Assembly: GCF_963517015.1 (NCBI RefSeq)
Contig: NZ_CAUQDV010000001.1
Span: forward strand, 1,122,001-1,186,000
Direction: 5' to 3'
DNA from: an uncultured Devosia sp.
Lineage (GTDB): Bacteria; Pseudomonadota; Alphaproteobacteria; Rhizobiales; Devosiaceae
Length of the DNA stretch: 64,000 nucleotides
Position 1 is the stretch's first letter. Each line of letters starts with the position of its first letter. The notes below the pieces were generated by a model. That model was not told where the DNA came from, ran no database searches, and saw only the letters and a list, made by a program, of their open reading frames with translations. The position numbers and the translations under genes were made by a program. Shown one piece after another: positions 43,904-51,721 of the stretch.

Positions 43904-44980
43904 TTACGCCACCATCTGATCGTCGGACTTGGACTTGACGATGATGATATCGCCCTTGGCCGCCAGGTCCTTGGCGGTCGAGACCATGCGGCCCTGGGCT
44001 TCGTCGACGTCCTTGAGGCGGACGGGGCCCATGGATTCCATGTCGTCCTTGAGCAGCTTTGCGGTGCGGCCGGACATGTTGTTGAAGAAGGATTCCTTGA
44101 CCCCGTCATTGGCGCCCTTGAGCGAGAGCGCCAGGTCCTTCTTGTCCATCTTGGTGAGCAGGGTCTGGATGGCCGAGGATTCGAGCTTGGCGAGGTCCTC
44201 GAAAGTGAACATCAGCGCCTTGATGCGTTCGGCATCGTCGCGATTGTGCTCTTCGAGCGTGGTGATGAAGCGCGCTTCGGTCTGGCGATCGAAGCTGTTG
44301 AAGATTTCAGCCATCTGCTCGTGGCTGTCGCGGCGCTTGGAATGGTTGAGCGTCGACATGAATTCGGTGCGCAGGGTGTTCTCGATCTTTTCGAGAATTT
44401 CCTTCTGCACCGGGTCGAGACCAAGCATGCGCTGCACGACGTCCATGGCCAGTTCCTCGGGCAGGACGGCCAGGACCTGGGAAGCATGATCGGTGGCGAT
44501 CTTGGACAGGACCACGGCAATGGTCTGGGGGTATTCGTTCTTGAGATACGCGGCCAGCACGTCGGCCTGCACGTTGGACAGCTTTTCCCACATGTTGCGG
44601 CCCGCCGGGCCACGGATCTCTTCCATGATGGAATCGACCTTGTCCTGGGGCAGGAAGCTGAGCAGCAGGCGTTCGGTGCTGTCGGTGTTGCCGGAAAGCG
44701 AGCCGTTGGACGAAACCGTGGTGACGAATTCGACCAGCAGGTCGTCCAGCATTTCCTGGGTAATCGGGCCGAGGCGCACCATTGCACGGCTGAGGGTCTT
44801 GACCTCGAGCTCGTCCAGCTCATCGAAAATGGGCTTGCCGTAGTCGGGGCCGAGCGCCAGCAGCAGGGCCGCCGCCTTTTCGTCGCCCGAGAGGACGCGA
44901 TGGGTCGCATTGGCGCCGATCACGAGCTGCTTGGGCGAATTCGGTTCGGCTATGCCGGTGGATTGCGGAACGACTGCCAT
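43904..44980 (-). CDS. fliG: Flagellar motor switch protein FliG
   Basis: FliG couples ion flow at the stator to rotation. The 358-residue product has the N, middle and C armadillo-like domains. It contains the EHPQ-type motif region NEYPQTIAVVLSKIATDHASQVLAVLPEE and the charged C-terminal torque helix MFTFEDLAKLESSAIQTLLTKMDKKDLALSLKGA. Its final stretch KGDIIIVKS is typical. It is the second gene of the fliF operon, 3 bases after fliF. The stop abuts fliH. Confidence 0.96.
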   Translation of the reverse strand: MAVVPQSTGIAEPNSPKQLVIGANATHRVLSGDEKAAALLLALGPDYGKPIFDELDELEVKTLSRAMVRLGPITQEMLDDLLVEFVTTVSSNGSLSGNTDSTERLLLSFLPQDKVDSIMEEIRGPAGRNMWEKLSNVQADVLAAYLKNEYPQTIAVVLSKIATDHASQVLAVLPEELAMDVVQRMLGLDPVQKEILEKIENTLRTEFMSTLNHSKRRDSHEQMAEIFNSFDRQTEARFITTLEEHNRDDAERIKALMFTFEDLAKLESSAIQTLLTKMDKKDLALSLKGANDGVKESFFNNMSGRTAKLLKDDMESMGPVRLKDVDEAQGRMVSTAKDLAAKGDIIIVKSKSDDQMVA

Positions 44981-44983
44981 CGG

Positions 44984-46627
44984 TTATGCCGCCGCATTAC
45001 CCAGCCAGTCGCGCACGATCAGCGCGGCCTGACGGGGATTTTCTTCGACCAGCGAACCGACGGTCTTGAGCGTCTGGAGCTGGGTTTCGCCCATGGAACG
45101 GGCATTGGCGACCCAGGCGGGTGTCTTGTCGCGGGGCTGTTCGTCGATGGCTGCCGGTTCAGCCAGAACCTGGCCGTCTGCGCTCAGCACGCCATGGTGA
45201 CCAACTTCAGCAGCGGTCGGAAGCGCCAGCGGCTGGCTCTCGGGCGACAGGGCCTTCTTGAGCAGTGGACGCATGACGAAGAACACCAAGGCCAGGGCGA
45301 TCAGCAAGGTGACGGCCATTTCCGCGCCATCCATCAGGTCGTCGCGGGTGAAGTCCAGCAGGCCACCCGACGCATCGGTTCCGGCATCCGCCAGGCCCGG
45401 CCGTTCGGCAAACTGCATGTTGACCACTTCGACGCTGTCGCCGCGGGTTTCCGAGTAGCCAACGGCGGAGCGGACCAGGGTCAGGATCTGGGCGACATCG
45501 TCAGCGGAACGCGGTGCATAGGTCGTGGCGCCGGCCGTGTCGGTCGTATAGACGCCATCGACCACGACGGCGACCGACAGGCGCTTGACGGCACCGGCTT
45601 CGGTGACGGCCGTGTTGGTGGTCTTGGAAATCTCGTAGTTGGTGACTTCTTCGCTGGTGGTGCCGGTTTCGCTCGGGCCGGTCTGTCCCGCGTTCTGCGA
45701 TGCGCCAGGCAGTTCATTGGCGACGGTCACCTGACCATTCTGGCCGGTGGAGTTGGTCTCGGTTTCGCGCAACTGGCTGGAGCGGACGACCTGGCCATCG
45801 GGATCAAATTTCTCTTCGGTGGTTGTCGAGCGGTTGTAGTCGAGTTCGGCGCTGACCTCGACGCGGGCACGGCCTGGGCCGACGACATTGGCCAGCATGT
45901 CCTCGACACGGGTACGCAGACGGTTTTCGTAGCCCAGGGTGCGTTCGGCGGCATCGGCAGCAAGCGCGCCTTCGGCATCGTCACCGGTGCCCGATGCGAG
46001 CAAGTTGCCCTGGTCGTCGACAATGGAGACGCGGCTCGGGGTCAGGCCTTCGATGGCAGAGGCGACGAGATGCTGGATGGAGCGGATTTCGCCATTGGAG
46101 AGTTCGCCGCGCACCGACAGGACGATGGAGGCGGATGGGTCGTTGCGTTCGCGGCGGAACAGTTCGCGCTCGGGCAAGACAAGGTGGACGCGGGCCGACT
46201 TGATGCGGGTCAGCGATCCGATGGTGCGAGCCAGCTCGCCTTCGAGGGCGCGGACATTGTTGATGTTCTGGACGAAGCTCGTGGCGCCCAGCGTCGACTG
46301 CTGGTCGAAGATCTCATAACCAACCTGGCCACGGGTCGGCAGGCCCGAACCGGCCAGGGTCATGCGGGTGGTGGTGATGCTGTCGCGCGGAATGAGAATC
46401 GTGTCACCTTCGCCACGCAGCTCATAGGGGATGTTGAGCGACTGCAGTTCGGTGACAATGGCCGAGGAATCCTCGAGGCTGAGGCCGGTATAGAGCGGGG
46501 ACAGGTTTGGCGTCTGGGCGCGGGTGATCAGGAAGCCGAAGAATCCAAGCATCAAGACGGCGACGACCGCCATCGCTGCCAGGCGCGGCATGCCAATGCG
46601 GTTGATCAGCTTGGTGAAGTTTTCCAC
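44984..46627 (-). CDS. fliF: Flagellar MS-ring protein FliF
   Basis: FliF builds the membrane ring on which the flagellum assembles. The 547-residue product has a membrane helix near residues 17-36 and a large periplasmic domain with YTGLSLEDSSAIVTELQSLNIPYEL and SARVHLVLPERELFRRE. A second helix lies near 445-465, followed by a cytoplasmic tail that binds FliG. The size matches other alphaproteobacterial FliF. It is the first gene of the fliF operon and lies downstream of a good CtrA box, as in Caulobacter. Confidence 0.96.
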   Translation of the reverse strand: MENFTKLINRIGMPRLAAMAVVAVLMLGFFGFLITRAQTPNLSPLYTGLSLEDSSAIVTELQSLNIPYELRGEGDTILIPRDSITTTRMTLAGSGLPTRGQVGYEIFDQQSTLGATSFVQNINNVRALEGELARTIGSLTRIKSARVHLVLPERELFRRERNDPSASIVLSVRGELSNGEIRSIQHLVASAIEGLTPSRVSIVDDQGNLLASGTGDDAEGALAADAAERTLGYENRLRTRVEDMLANVVGPGRARVEVSAELDYNRSTTTEEKFDPDGQVVRSSQLRETETNSTGQNGQVTVANELPGASQNAGQTGPSETGTTSEEVTNYEISKTTNTAVTEAGAVKRLSVAVVVDGVYTTDTAGATTYAPRSADDVAQILTLVRSAVGYSETRGDSVEVVNMQFAERPGLADAGTDASGGLLDFTRDDLMDGAEMAVTLLIALALVFFVMRPLLKKALSPESQPLALPTAAEVGHHGVLSADGQVLAEPAAIDEQPRDKTPAWVANARSMGETQLQTLKTVGSLVEENPRQAALIVRDWLGNAAA

Positions 46628-46704
46628 GCCGGGTACTCAATTCGAAGAAGGGCCATACCGAGGCAAACGCGCACGGTGACCGGTGGGCAAAAATTACCTA
46701 CCTG

Positions 46705-46723
46705 ATGGTAAACAATCTCTTAA
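46705..46723 (-). promoter_or_regulatory. CtrA box upstream of fliF
   Basis: On the minus strand TTAA-GAGATTG-TTTACCAT matches the CtrA consensus TTAA-N7-TTAAC(CAT) with one mismatch. It lies 78-96 bases before the fliF ATG. CtrA activates the fliF operon in Caulobacter, which has the same gene order. Confidence 0.75.
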
Positions 46724-46787
46724 CTCCCCGTTGCAGTTTGCAAATTCCGGCAGAAACTGCCTGCCAAAGTTGAAAAAGGATGAAGCC

Positions 46788-47402
46788 ATGATGCGGGTTC
46801 TGGGACGGGTGACGTCCATCAATGTGCGCAAGGTGCTGTGGGCGCTCGACGAACTGGGCTTGACCTACAGTCGTGAAGACTGGGGTCTGCCGCTGCGCGA
46901 TCCCAATGTAGCGGAATTTCTTGCGCTCAATCCCAATGGGCAGGTGCCAGTTTTAATCGAAGGCGATTTTGCGCTTTGGGAAAGCAATGCGATCCTGACC
47001 CATCTGGCGCTGCGCGAGGGCAAGTTGCTTTCCAAAGATCCTGCCGAACGCGCATTGGCCCTGCAATGGCTGGGCTGGCAGGCAAGCGAGCTCAATCCCG
47101 CCTGGGGCTATGCCGTCTACGCGCTGATCCGCAAGGCGCCCGGTTTTGACGACCAGGGCAAGATCGAGGCGTCGATGGCGAAATGGACCACGAAGATGGA
47201 GATTCTGGAAGCGCGGCTCGAAGGTCGGGACTTCGTGGCAGAGGGTGGTTTCAGCATCGCCGATATCGCGCTTGGCCTTTCGGTGCATCGCTGGCTGTCG
47301 ACGCCGGCACCGAAAAAGACCCTGCCCAATGTGGCGGCTTACCATGAGCGGCTAAAGGTCCGAGAAGCCGCGACGCGCTGGATGGGACCGGAAACGCCCT
47401 AG
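46788..47402 (+). CDS. Glutathione S-transferase family protein
   Basis: The product is 204 residues from ATG 46788 (a second ATG follows at once), with AAAGGA upstream. The thioredoxin-like domain shows RVTSINVRKVLWALDELGLTY, NPNGQVPVLIEGDF and WESNAILTHLALREG. The helical domain shows GRDFVAEGGFSIADIALGL. RVTSINVRKVLW is a common opening of the alphaproteobacterial GST group. The substrate is unknown. It is divergent from fliF and shares its upstream region, but its function looks unrelated to motility. A different GST at 37.4 kb is of another subtype. Confidence 0.9.
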   Translation: MMRVLGRVTSINVRKVLWALDELGLTYSREDWGLPLRDPNVAEFLALNPNGQVPVLIEGDFALWESNAILTHLALREGKLLSKDPAERALALQWLGWQASELNPAWGYAVYALIRKAPGFDDQGKIEASMAKWTTKMEILEARLEGRDFVAEGGFSIADIALGLSVHRWLSTPAPKKTLPNVAAYHERLKVREAATRWMGPETP

Positions 47403-47417
47403 TCCGGAACAAAATAC

Positions 47418-47445
47418 AAAGGCCGCGGGCGAACCCGCGGCCTTT
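47418..47445. terminator. Bidirectional terminator between the GST gene and sciP
   Basis: AAAGGCCGCGGG-CGAA-CCCGCGGCCTTT forms a 12-bp stem with a tetraloop. T-runs are short on both strands, so it can serve both convergent genes. Confidence 0.82.
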
Positions 47446-47478
47446 GAAATGCTTGCCTGACGTTTCCAGCAGAAAGGC

Positions 47479-47757
47479 TTAGCCTTCCCTGTAGTGCTGG
47501 ATCCAGGTTGTCCGCAGACCAGCAAGGCCATGCTTATCGATGGCGGCCTGCCAGTTGAGGAATTCATCGACGCTCAGGGTGTAGCGGTCACAGGCCTCTT
47601 CGAGACTGAGCAACCCACCGCGGACGGCAGCGACGACTTCGGCTTTGCGGCGGATGACCCACCTCCGGGTATTGGCCGGGGGAAGATCTGCGATCGTGAG
47701 CGGACTTCCGTCCGGTCCGATAACGTACTTAACGCGAGGACGCATTTGTACGGTCAT
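47479..47757 (-). CDS. sciP: CtrA inhibitor SciP (DUF1153)
   Basis: SciP binds CtrA at its target promoters and blocks recruitment of RNA polymerase, limiting CtrA-driven transcription to part of the cell cycle in Caulobacter. The 92-residue product is a single DUF1153 domain, with YVIGPDGSPLTIADLPPANTRRWVIRRKAEVVAAVRGGLL followed by a helix-turn-helix (SLEEACDRYTLSVDEFLNWQ). The conserved TRRWVxRRKAxVV core is clear. Its location among flagellar genes, and the presence of ctrA and chpT in the same window, fit well. Confidence 0.93.
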   Translation of the reverse strand: MTVQMRPRVKYVIGPDGSPLTIADLPPANTRRWVIRRKAEVVAAVRGGLLSLEEACDRYTLSVDEFLNWQAAIDKHGLAGLRTTWIQHYREG

Positions 47758-48016
47758 TTTACTCTCTACTCAAACCTGACCATATGAGGAGAGACTAGGG
47801 CAACGGCCTTAAAATTCGACTAAGGGGAAACTTACAACAGGTTAAAGAATGGTCTTGGATATCAAGGCATTGATTCAAGTTTGACTGGCCTGGAACTGCC
47901 TGTCGCGACGGTTTGGTTGGCGCGTGCCCGGCGCTGCATGGACGCATCTCCGCAAGTCTGCGGAGATGGTCGTGAAATCAGCCGGCTTTCCGGAATTTTC
48001 TCAATACGTCAGCTGT
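47758..48016. other. Intergenic region upstream of sciP and downstream of flgD
   Basis: These 259 bases contain no gene. A weak CtrA-like sequence TTAA-AATTCGA-CTAAG is at 47809-47824, 52 bases before the sciP start; two positions differ from consensus. No clear terminator for flgD was found. Confidence 0.4.
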
Positions 48017-48733
48017 TTAGGTCGTGGCCTTGTCTTCTTCAGGCGTTGCCGGCGTTTGCGGCTTGGTCACGTCGGGGACACGGACGTCGGTGACGTCGGT
48101 GATCGAGACGCGACGCGTGCCGACCGTCAGCACGGGTACGTCGCCGGTGAAGTCGACTGCCGTTACGACGCCGATCGAGGCAGTGGAAATCTTCACCTCC
48201 TTGCCATTGGCATCGCGGCCCTGGATGTCGATGGAATAGACGCCATTGGGCTTGGTGGTGCCATCGGTGCCAATGCCGTCCCAACGGAAGGTACCGGCAC
48301 CGGCATTGATCGGACCGGTCTTGCTATAGACGGTCTGGCCATTCGCATCCTTGATGGTGATCGTGGCATTGGCGGCGTTGGAGGCCGAGCTATAGGCCCA
48401 GTATGCCGCTTCGCTGCCGGTTAGTTCACTGGTCTTGCCATTGGAGGTCACTTCCTTGCCGATGTAGGAGACGGCGTCGGACTTTGCCGTGTTCTGGCTC
48501 GACAGCATCAACGTTTCGAGGAACTGGTTGGTCTTGAGCTGCTGCTCGACACCGGTGAACTGCACCAGTTGCTGGGTGAACTGATTGGTGTCCAGCGGAT
48601 CGAGCGGGTTCTGGTTCTTGAGCTGAGTGGTCAGGATCGACAGGAACGTATCGAAATTGTCGGCGATGGTGGCGCGCGACGTATCGATGGAACTGGTGGT
48701 TGTGTTGGTATTGGAAACACCGCTGACAGCCAT
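48017..48733 (-). CDS. flgD: Flagellar hook assembly (capping) protein FlgD
   Basis: FlgD caps the growing hook and is needed for hook polymerisation; it is exported through the flagellar apparatus. The 238-residue product has the FlgD N-terminal signature FDTFLSILTTQLKNQNPLDPLDTNQFTQQLVQFTGVEQQ. A C-terminal FlgD-Ig/Tudor part contains ASNAANATITIKDANGQTVYS and FRWDGIGTDGTTKPNGVYSI. It starts 12 bases after the fliK stop, so both belong to one unit under the sigma-54 promoter upstream of fliK. Confidence 0.95.
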   Translation of the reverse strand: MAVSGVSNTNTTTSSIDTSRATIADNFDTFLSILTTQLKNQNPLDPLDTNQFTQQLVQFTGVEQQLKTNQFLETLMLSSQNTAKSDAVSYIGKEVTSNGKTSELTGSEAAYWAYSSASNAANATITIKDANGQTVYSKTGPINAGAGTFRWDGIGTDGTTKPNGVYSIDIQGRDANGKEVKISTASIGVVTAVDFTGDVPVLTVGTRRVSITDVTDVRVPDVTKPQTPATPEEDKATT

Positions 48734-48745
48734 GGCACCTACTCC

Positions 48746-50320
48746 TTACGCGATGATGTTGACGCCGCTGGCACTCAGATTGCCGCGGTAGAGGTTGACG
48801 GTGGGCAGCGGGGCCTCATCGGCGTCTGCGTCACCAGCAAAAATCGGATTGCGTGCGCCACTGCCGTTCTGGCCCTGATCGCCGCCGCTGAAGGGGTTCT
48901 GCTTCAGCGAGAATTCGAGATTGGTCTTGGAACTATCCAAACCCGCCTGCTGCAGGGCGCGTTCCAATGCCTTCTGGTCACGCTGCATCAGGTCGAGCGT
49001 TTCGGCCTTTTCGACCTTCAGGCGCGCATTGACCTGACCAGACGCATCGATGTCGAGGCGCACGTCGATCTTGCCCAAGTCAGCCGGGTCGAGGCGGATC
49101 TGGAAGCGGGTATTGCCCTCGGACACCTGGCGAACCATTTCGAAGGCCAGTTGCGGCAGATTGAGCTGCTGCTGGCTGGTCTGGTAGCCGGCCTGCACGA
49201 CGCGCGGCGCGGCAACCATATCGACGCGAGCCTGCTGGACGGGCTGGGTGGTTGCGGCGGGGTCGACCTGCTGGTCGGTCGCGCCCTGGGCCGCGCCGGC
49301 AACCGGCTTGGCGTCGGGCTTGGTTTCGACCGGCTTGCGGTCGTCGGTCTTTTGCTCGCTGCCGCTATTGGACTTGTCCTGGCCTTCACGTGTCGGCTGG
49401 ACCTTCAGTTCAGGCTCGGCGGCCTTGGCGACATCGTCGGCGGGATCGGTCGCGACGGTGGTGTCGGTCTTGGTGGTGACTTCCGTTTCGGTCACGTCAA
49501 GCGATGGCTTGGCAAGCATCGGCTCGGGAGCATCAACGACTGTGGGCTTGAGAGCGCGTTCCAGCGCAGCCTGCAACTCGGCGTCAAAGGTCAGCTCGCT
49601 GTCCATTTCGGCCAGCGCATCGGGGTTGACGTCGCCCTCATTGAGGGCGGCCAGAATGGCGGCCAGCTTGTCGCTGACGGATTTGATCTGGGCCGAGAAG
49701 TCGGCGCTGGCATTGGGCTCGGTATGACCGGCGAGGGTTGCAGCCAGCGGGCCGAAGGCTTCGGTCAGCTTGTTGGTCAGGTTATCGGGCGCGGTATCGG
49801 CCGAGGCATTGGCGACCATGGCGGCCAGTTCGTCGGCCGAAGGCATGACGGACAGGTCCACGCCGAGCGCCTGCGCCAGATCGGTCAGCAGCGCGTCGAG
49901 CTGAGCTGTTTCTTCTTCGCTGAGCGGCTGGCCGGCGTCGAGCTTGGCCTTGAGGTCAGCCAGACCTTCGACCAGTTCGGTCAGCTTGGGCTTTTCGGCT
50001 TCGACCTGCTGGATCGGGGCCTGGGCATCGACGGGTGTAGCAACCGGGTCCGGATTCTCAGGCTTGTCGTGCTGCTTGTTGCTGGATGCGACTTCGACGG
50101 ACCTATCCGAACTGCGGCTGGTCGTCGTGGTGTTGGTATTGGCGGGCTGGCTCTTCTCGACAGGCTCCGTCCGGGTGACCGGCTCGTTTTTTGGCGCAAC
50201 AACGCCGAGCAGGGCGGCGAAGACGTCCTTGCCCTTGTCCTGGACATTGGCAGCGTTTGAACCTTTGCCGAAGCCGACATTGGTTGTCGAATTGCCCGTG
50301 ATGTTGAGTTGAGTTGCCAA
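48746..50320 (-). CDS. fliK: Flagellar hook-length control protein FliK
   Basis: FliK measures hook length and switches export specificity. The 524-residue product has the usual layout: a long, acidic, low-complexity N-terminal region rich in Ala, Asp, Val and Thr (to about residue 365). A conserved C-terminal Flg_hook domain follows, with LPQLAFEMVRQVSEGNTRFQIRLDPADLGKIDVRLDIDASGQVNARLKVEKAETLDLMQRD. The LDPxxLGxIxV core is diagnostic. It is cotranscribed with flgD. A clear sigma-54 promoter lies 42-57 bases before its ATG. Confidence 0.92.
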   Translation of the reverse strand: MATQLNITGNSTTNVGFGKGSNAANVQDKGKDVFAALLGVVAPKNEPVTRTEPVEKSQPANTNTTTTSRSSDRSVEVASSNKQHDKPENPDPVATPVDAQAPIQQVEAEKPKLTELVEGLADLKAKLDAGQPLSEEETAQLDALLTDLAQALGVDLSVMPSADELAAMVANASADTAPDNLTNKLTEAFGPLAATLAGHTEPNASADFSAQIKSVSDKLAAILAALNEGDVNPDALAEMDSELTFDAELQAALERALKPTVVDAPEPMLAKPSLDVTETEVTTKTDTTVATDPADDVAKAAEPELKVQPTREGQDKSNSGSEQKTDDRKPVETKPDAKPVAGAAQGATDQQVDPAATTQPVQQARVDMVAAPRVVQAGYQTSQQQLNLPQLAFEMVRQVSEGNTRFQIRLDPADLGKIDVRLDIDASGQVNARLKVEKAETLDLMQRDQKALERALQQAGLDSSKTNLEFSLKQNPFSGGDQGQNGSGARNPIFAGDADADEAPLPTVNLYRGNLSASGVNIIA

Positions 50321-50361
50321 GTACGCGGCCCCATCGAAAGAGACTGATCCGCTCCAGACAA

Positions 50362-50377
50362 TGCAAGGCCGGTGCCA
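50362..50377 (-). promoter_or_regulatory. Sigma-54 (-24/-12) promoter of fliK-flgD
   Basis: On the minus strand TGGCAC-CGGCC-TTGCA fits the sigma-54 consensus exactly at the GG and GC elements, with ten bases between them. It lies 42-57 bases before the fliK ATG, the right setting for a FlbD-activated class III flagellar promoter. Confidence 0.88.
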
Positions 50378-50462
50378 AGTTGTGATCGACGACGAAACTA
50401 CAGTGAAATCAGCGGTCTAAGAACTCATACCCACTGTCACAGACCGGCAGTGCGCGGCAAGG

Positions 50463-50477
50463 CGGCAAAAGCTGCCG
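50463..50477. promoter_or_regulatory. Candidate FlbD enhancer (ftr-like palindrome)
   Basis: CGGCA-AAAGC-TGCCG is an inverted repeat about 90 bases upstream of the fliK sigma-54 promoter, in a stretch with further CGGCA copies. Caulobacter ftr elements are also CGGC/GCCG-type repeats at about this distance; the identity is inferred. The interval up to mnmA shows nothing else. Confidence 0.45.
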
Positions 50478-50566
50478 GGCAATTGTTGCGGGTTGGGCGC
50501 CGAAGCTGTATGACCGGCAACCTACAGTTATCCGCTGGCCCTTGAACCCAACCGGATGAGAGAAAG

Positions 50567-51721
50567 ATGCTCAACTCGCTTGATATTGCCAAGCGTCCTG
50601 AAGACACGCGCGTCGTCGTCGCGATGTCTGGGGGCGTGGATTCCTCGGTCGTTGCAGGCCTTCTAGCCCGGCAAGGCTATGACGTCGTCGGCGTAACCCT
50701 GCAGCTTTACGATCACGGCGAGGCCGTGCACCGCAAGGGCGCCTGCTGCGCGGGGCAGGACATCCATGATGCGCGCCGCGTCGCGGCCACGCTCAATATC
50801 CCCCATTACGTGCTGGACTATGAAGAGCGCTTCAAGCGCTCGGTGATTGCGCCTTTCGCCAATGCCTATCAGCAGGGCGAAACGCCGGTGCCCTGCATTG
50901 CCTGCAACCAGTCGGTCAAGTTCGTCGACCTGATGGAAGTGGCCCGGGACCTGGGCGCCGATGTGCTGGCCACCGGCCATTATGTGCAGTCGCGCCTCGG
51001 CGAAGATGGCCGCCGCCAGCTGTTCCGTCCGGTCGATGCCGAGCGCGACCAGACCTATTTCCTGTTCGCCACCACGCAGAGCCAGCTCGACTTCCTGCGC
51101 TTCCCGCTGGGCGGCATGGGCAAGGCCGAAGTGCGCGAGCTGGCGCGCGAGATGGGGCTCGAGATTGCCGAAAAGCACGACAGCCAGGACATCTGCTTCG
51201 TGCCGCAGGGCAAATATGCCGACATCATCCGCAAGATGCATCCCGAGGCGGTGGCGGAGGGCGAGATCGTCCATCTCGATGGCCGCGTGCTGGGCAAGCA
51301 TGAGGGCATCGTCAATTACACGATCGGACAGCGCAAGGGTCTGGGCGTCGCGGCGGGCGAGCCGCTCTATGTGGTCAAGCTCGAGCACAAGACTGGCCGC
51401 GTCATCGTCGGTCCGCGCGAGGCGCTCAAGACCCATACGGTGCGTCTGCGCGATGTGAACTGGCTGGGTGCCGAGCCGCTGCGCGAATTGTCAGCGGGCA
51501 ATGGTGCGCCGGTCGAGGTCAAGGTGCGCTCGACGCGCGGGCCGCAGCCGGCGGTGATCCAGATGCAGGGCGACGATGTTTTCGTCACCCTCGTTTCGGG
51601 CGAATATGGGATCTCGCCCGGCCAGGCCTGCGTGTTCTACGCAGATGATACCGCAACCTCGGAAGTCTGGGGCGGCGGCTTCATTGCCGAAGCCGTGCCT
51701 CAGGTGTTCGCGGCAGCCTAG
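50567..51721 (+). CDS. mnmA: tRNA-specific 2-thiouridylase MnmA
   Basis: MnmA installs sulfur at position 2 of the wobble uridine in tRNAs for Lys, Glu and Gln, using ATP and a persulfide sulfur relay. The 384-residue product has the PP-loop SGGVDSSVVAG (about residues 20-30) and the first catalytic cysteine in CIACNQSVKF. The second cysteine is in DSQDICFVPQGKY, with GHYVQ and GQRKGLG between and after. Length is normal. The stop overlaps the stop of the convergent dgt by 4 bases. Confidence 0.97.
   Translation: MLNSLDIAKRPEDTRVVVAMSGGVDSSVVAGLLARQGYDVVGVTLQLYDHGEAVHRKGACCAGQDIHDARRVAATLNIPHYVLDYEERFKRSVIAPFANAYQQGETPVPCIACNQSVKFVDLMEVARDLGADVLATGHYVQSRLGEDGRRQLFRPVDAERDQTYFLFATTQSQLDFLRFPLGGMGKAEVRELAREMGLEIAEKHDSQDICFVPQGKYADIIRKMHPEAVAEGEIVHLDGRVLGKHEGIVNYTIGQRKGLGVAAGEPLYVVKLEHKTGRVIVGPREALKTHTVRLRDVNWLGAEPLRELSAGNGAPVEVKVRSTRGPQPAVIQMQGDDVFVTLVSGEYGISPGQACVFYADDTATSEVWGGGFIAEAVPQVFAAA

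Noticed and set aside
43895..46705. A 936-codon open frame on the plus strand, antisense to fliF, fliG and fliH
   Set aside because: It is an antisense shadow of three well-supported flagellar genes in GC-rich DNA. The translation is Gly/Asp/Gln-rich with no domain, and the opposite frames match known families throughout.
48569..50260. A 563-codon open frame on the plus strand opposite fliK
   Set aside because: fliK on the minus strand has the diagnostic hook-length domain. The plus frame is repetitive Gly/Leu/Val sequence produced by the low-complexity region.
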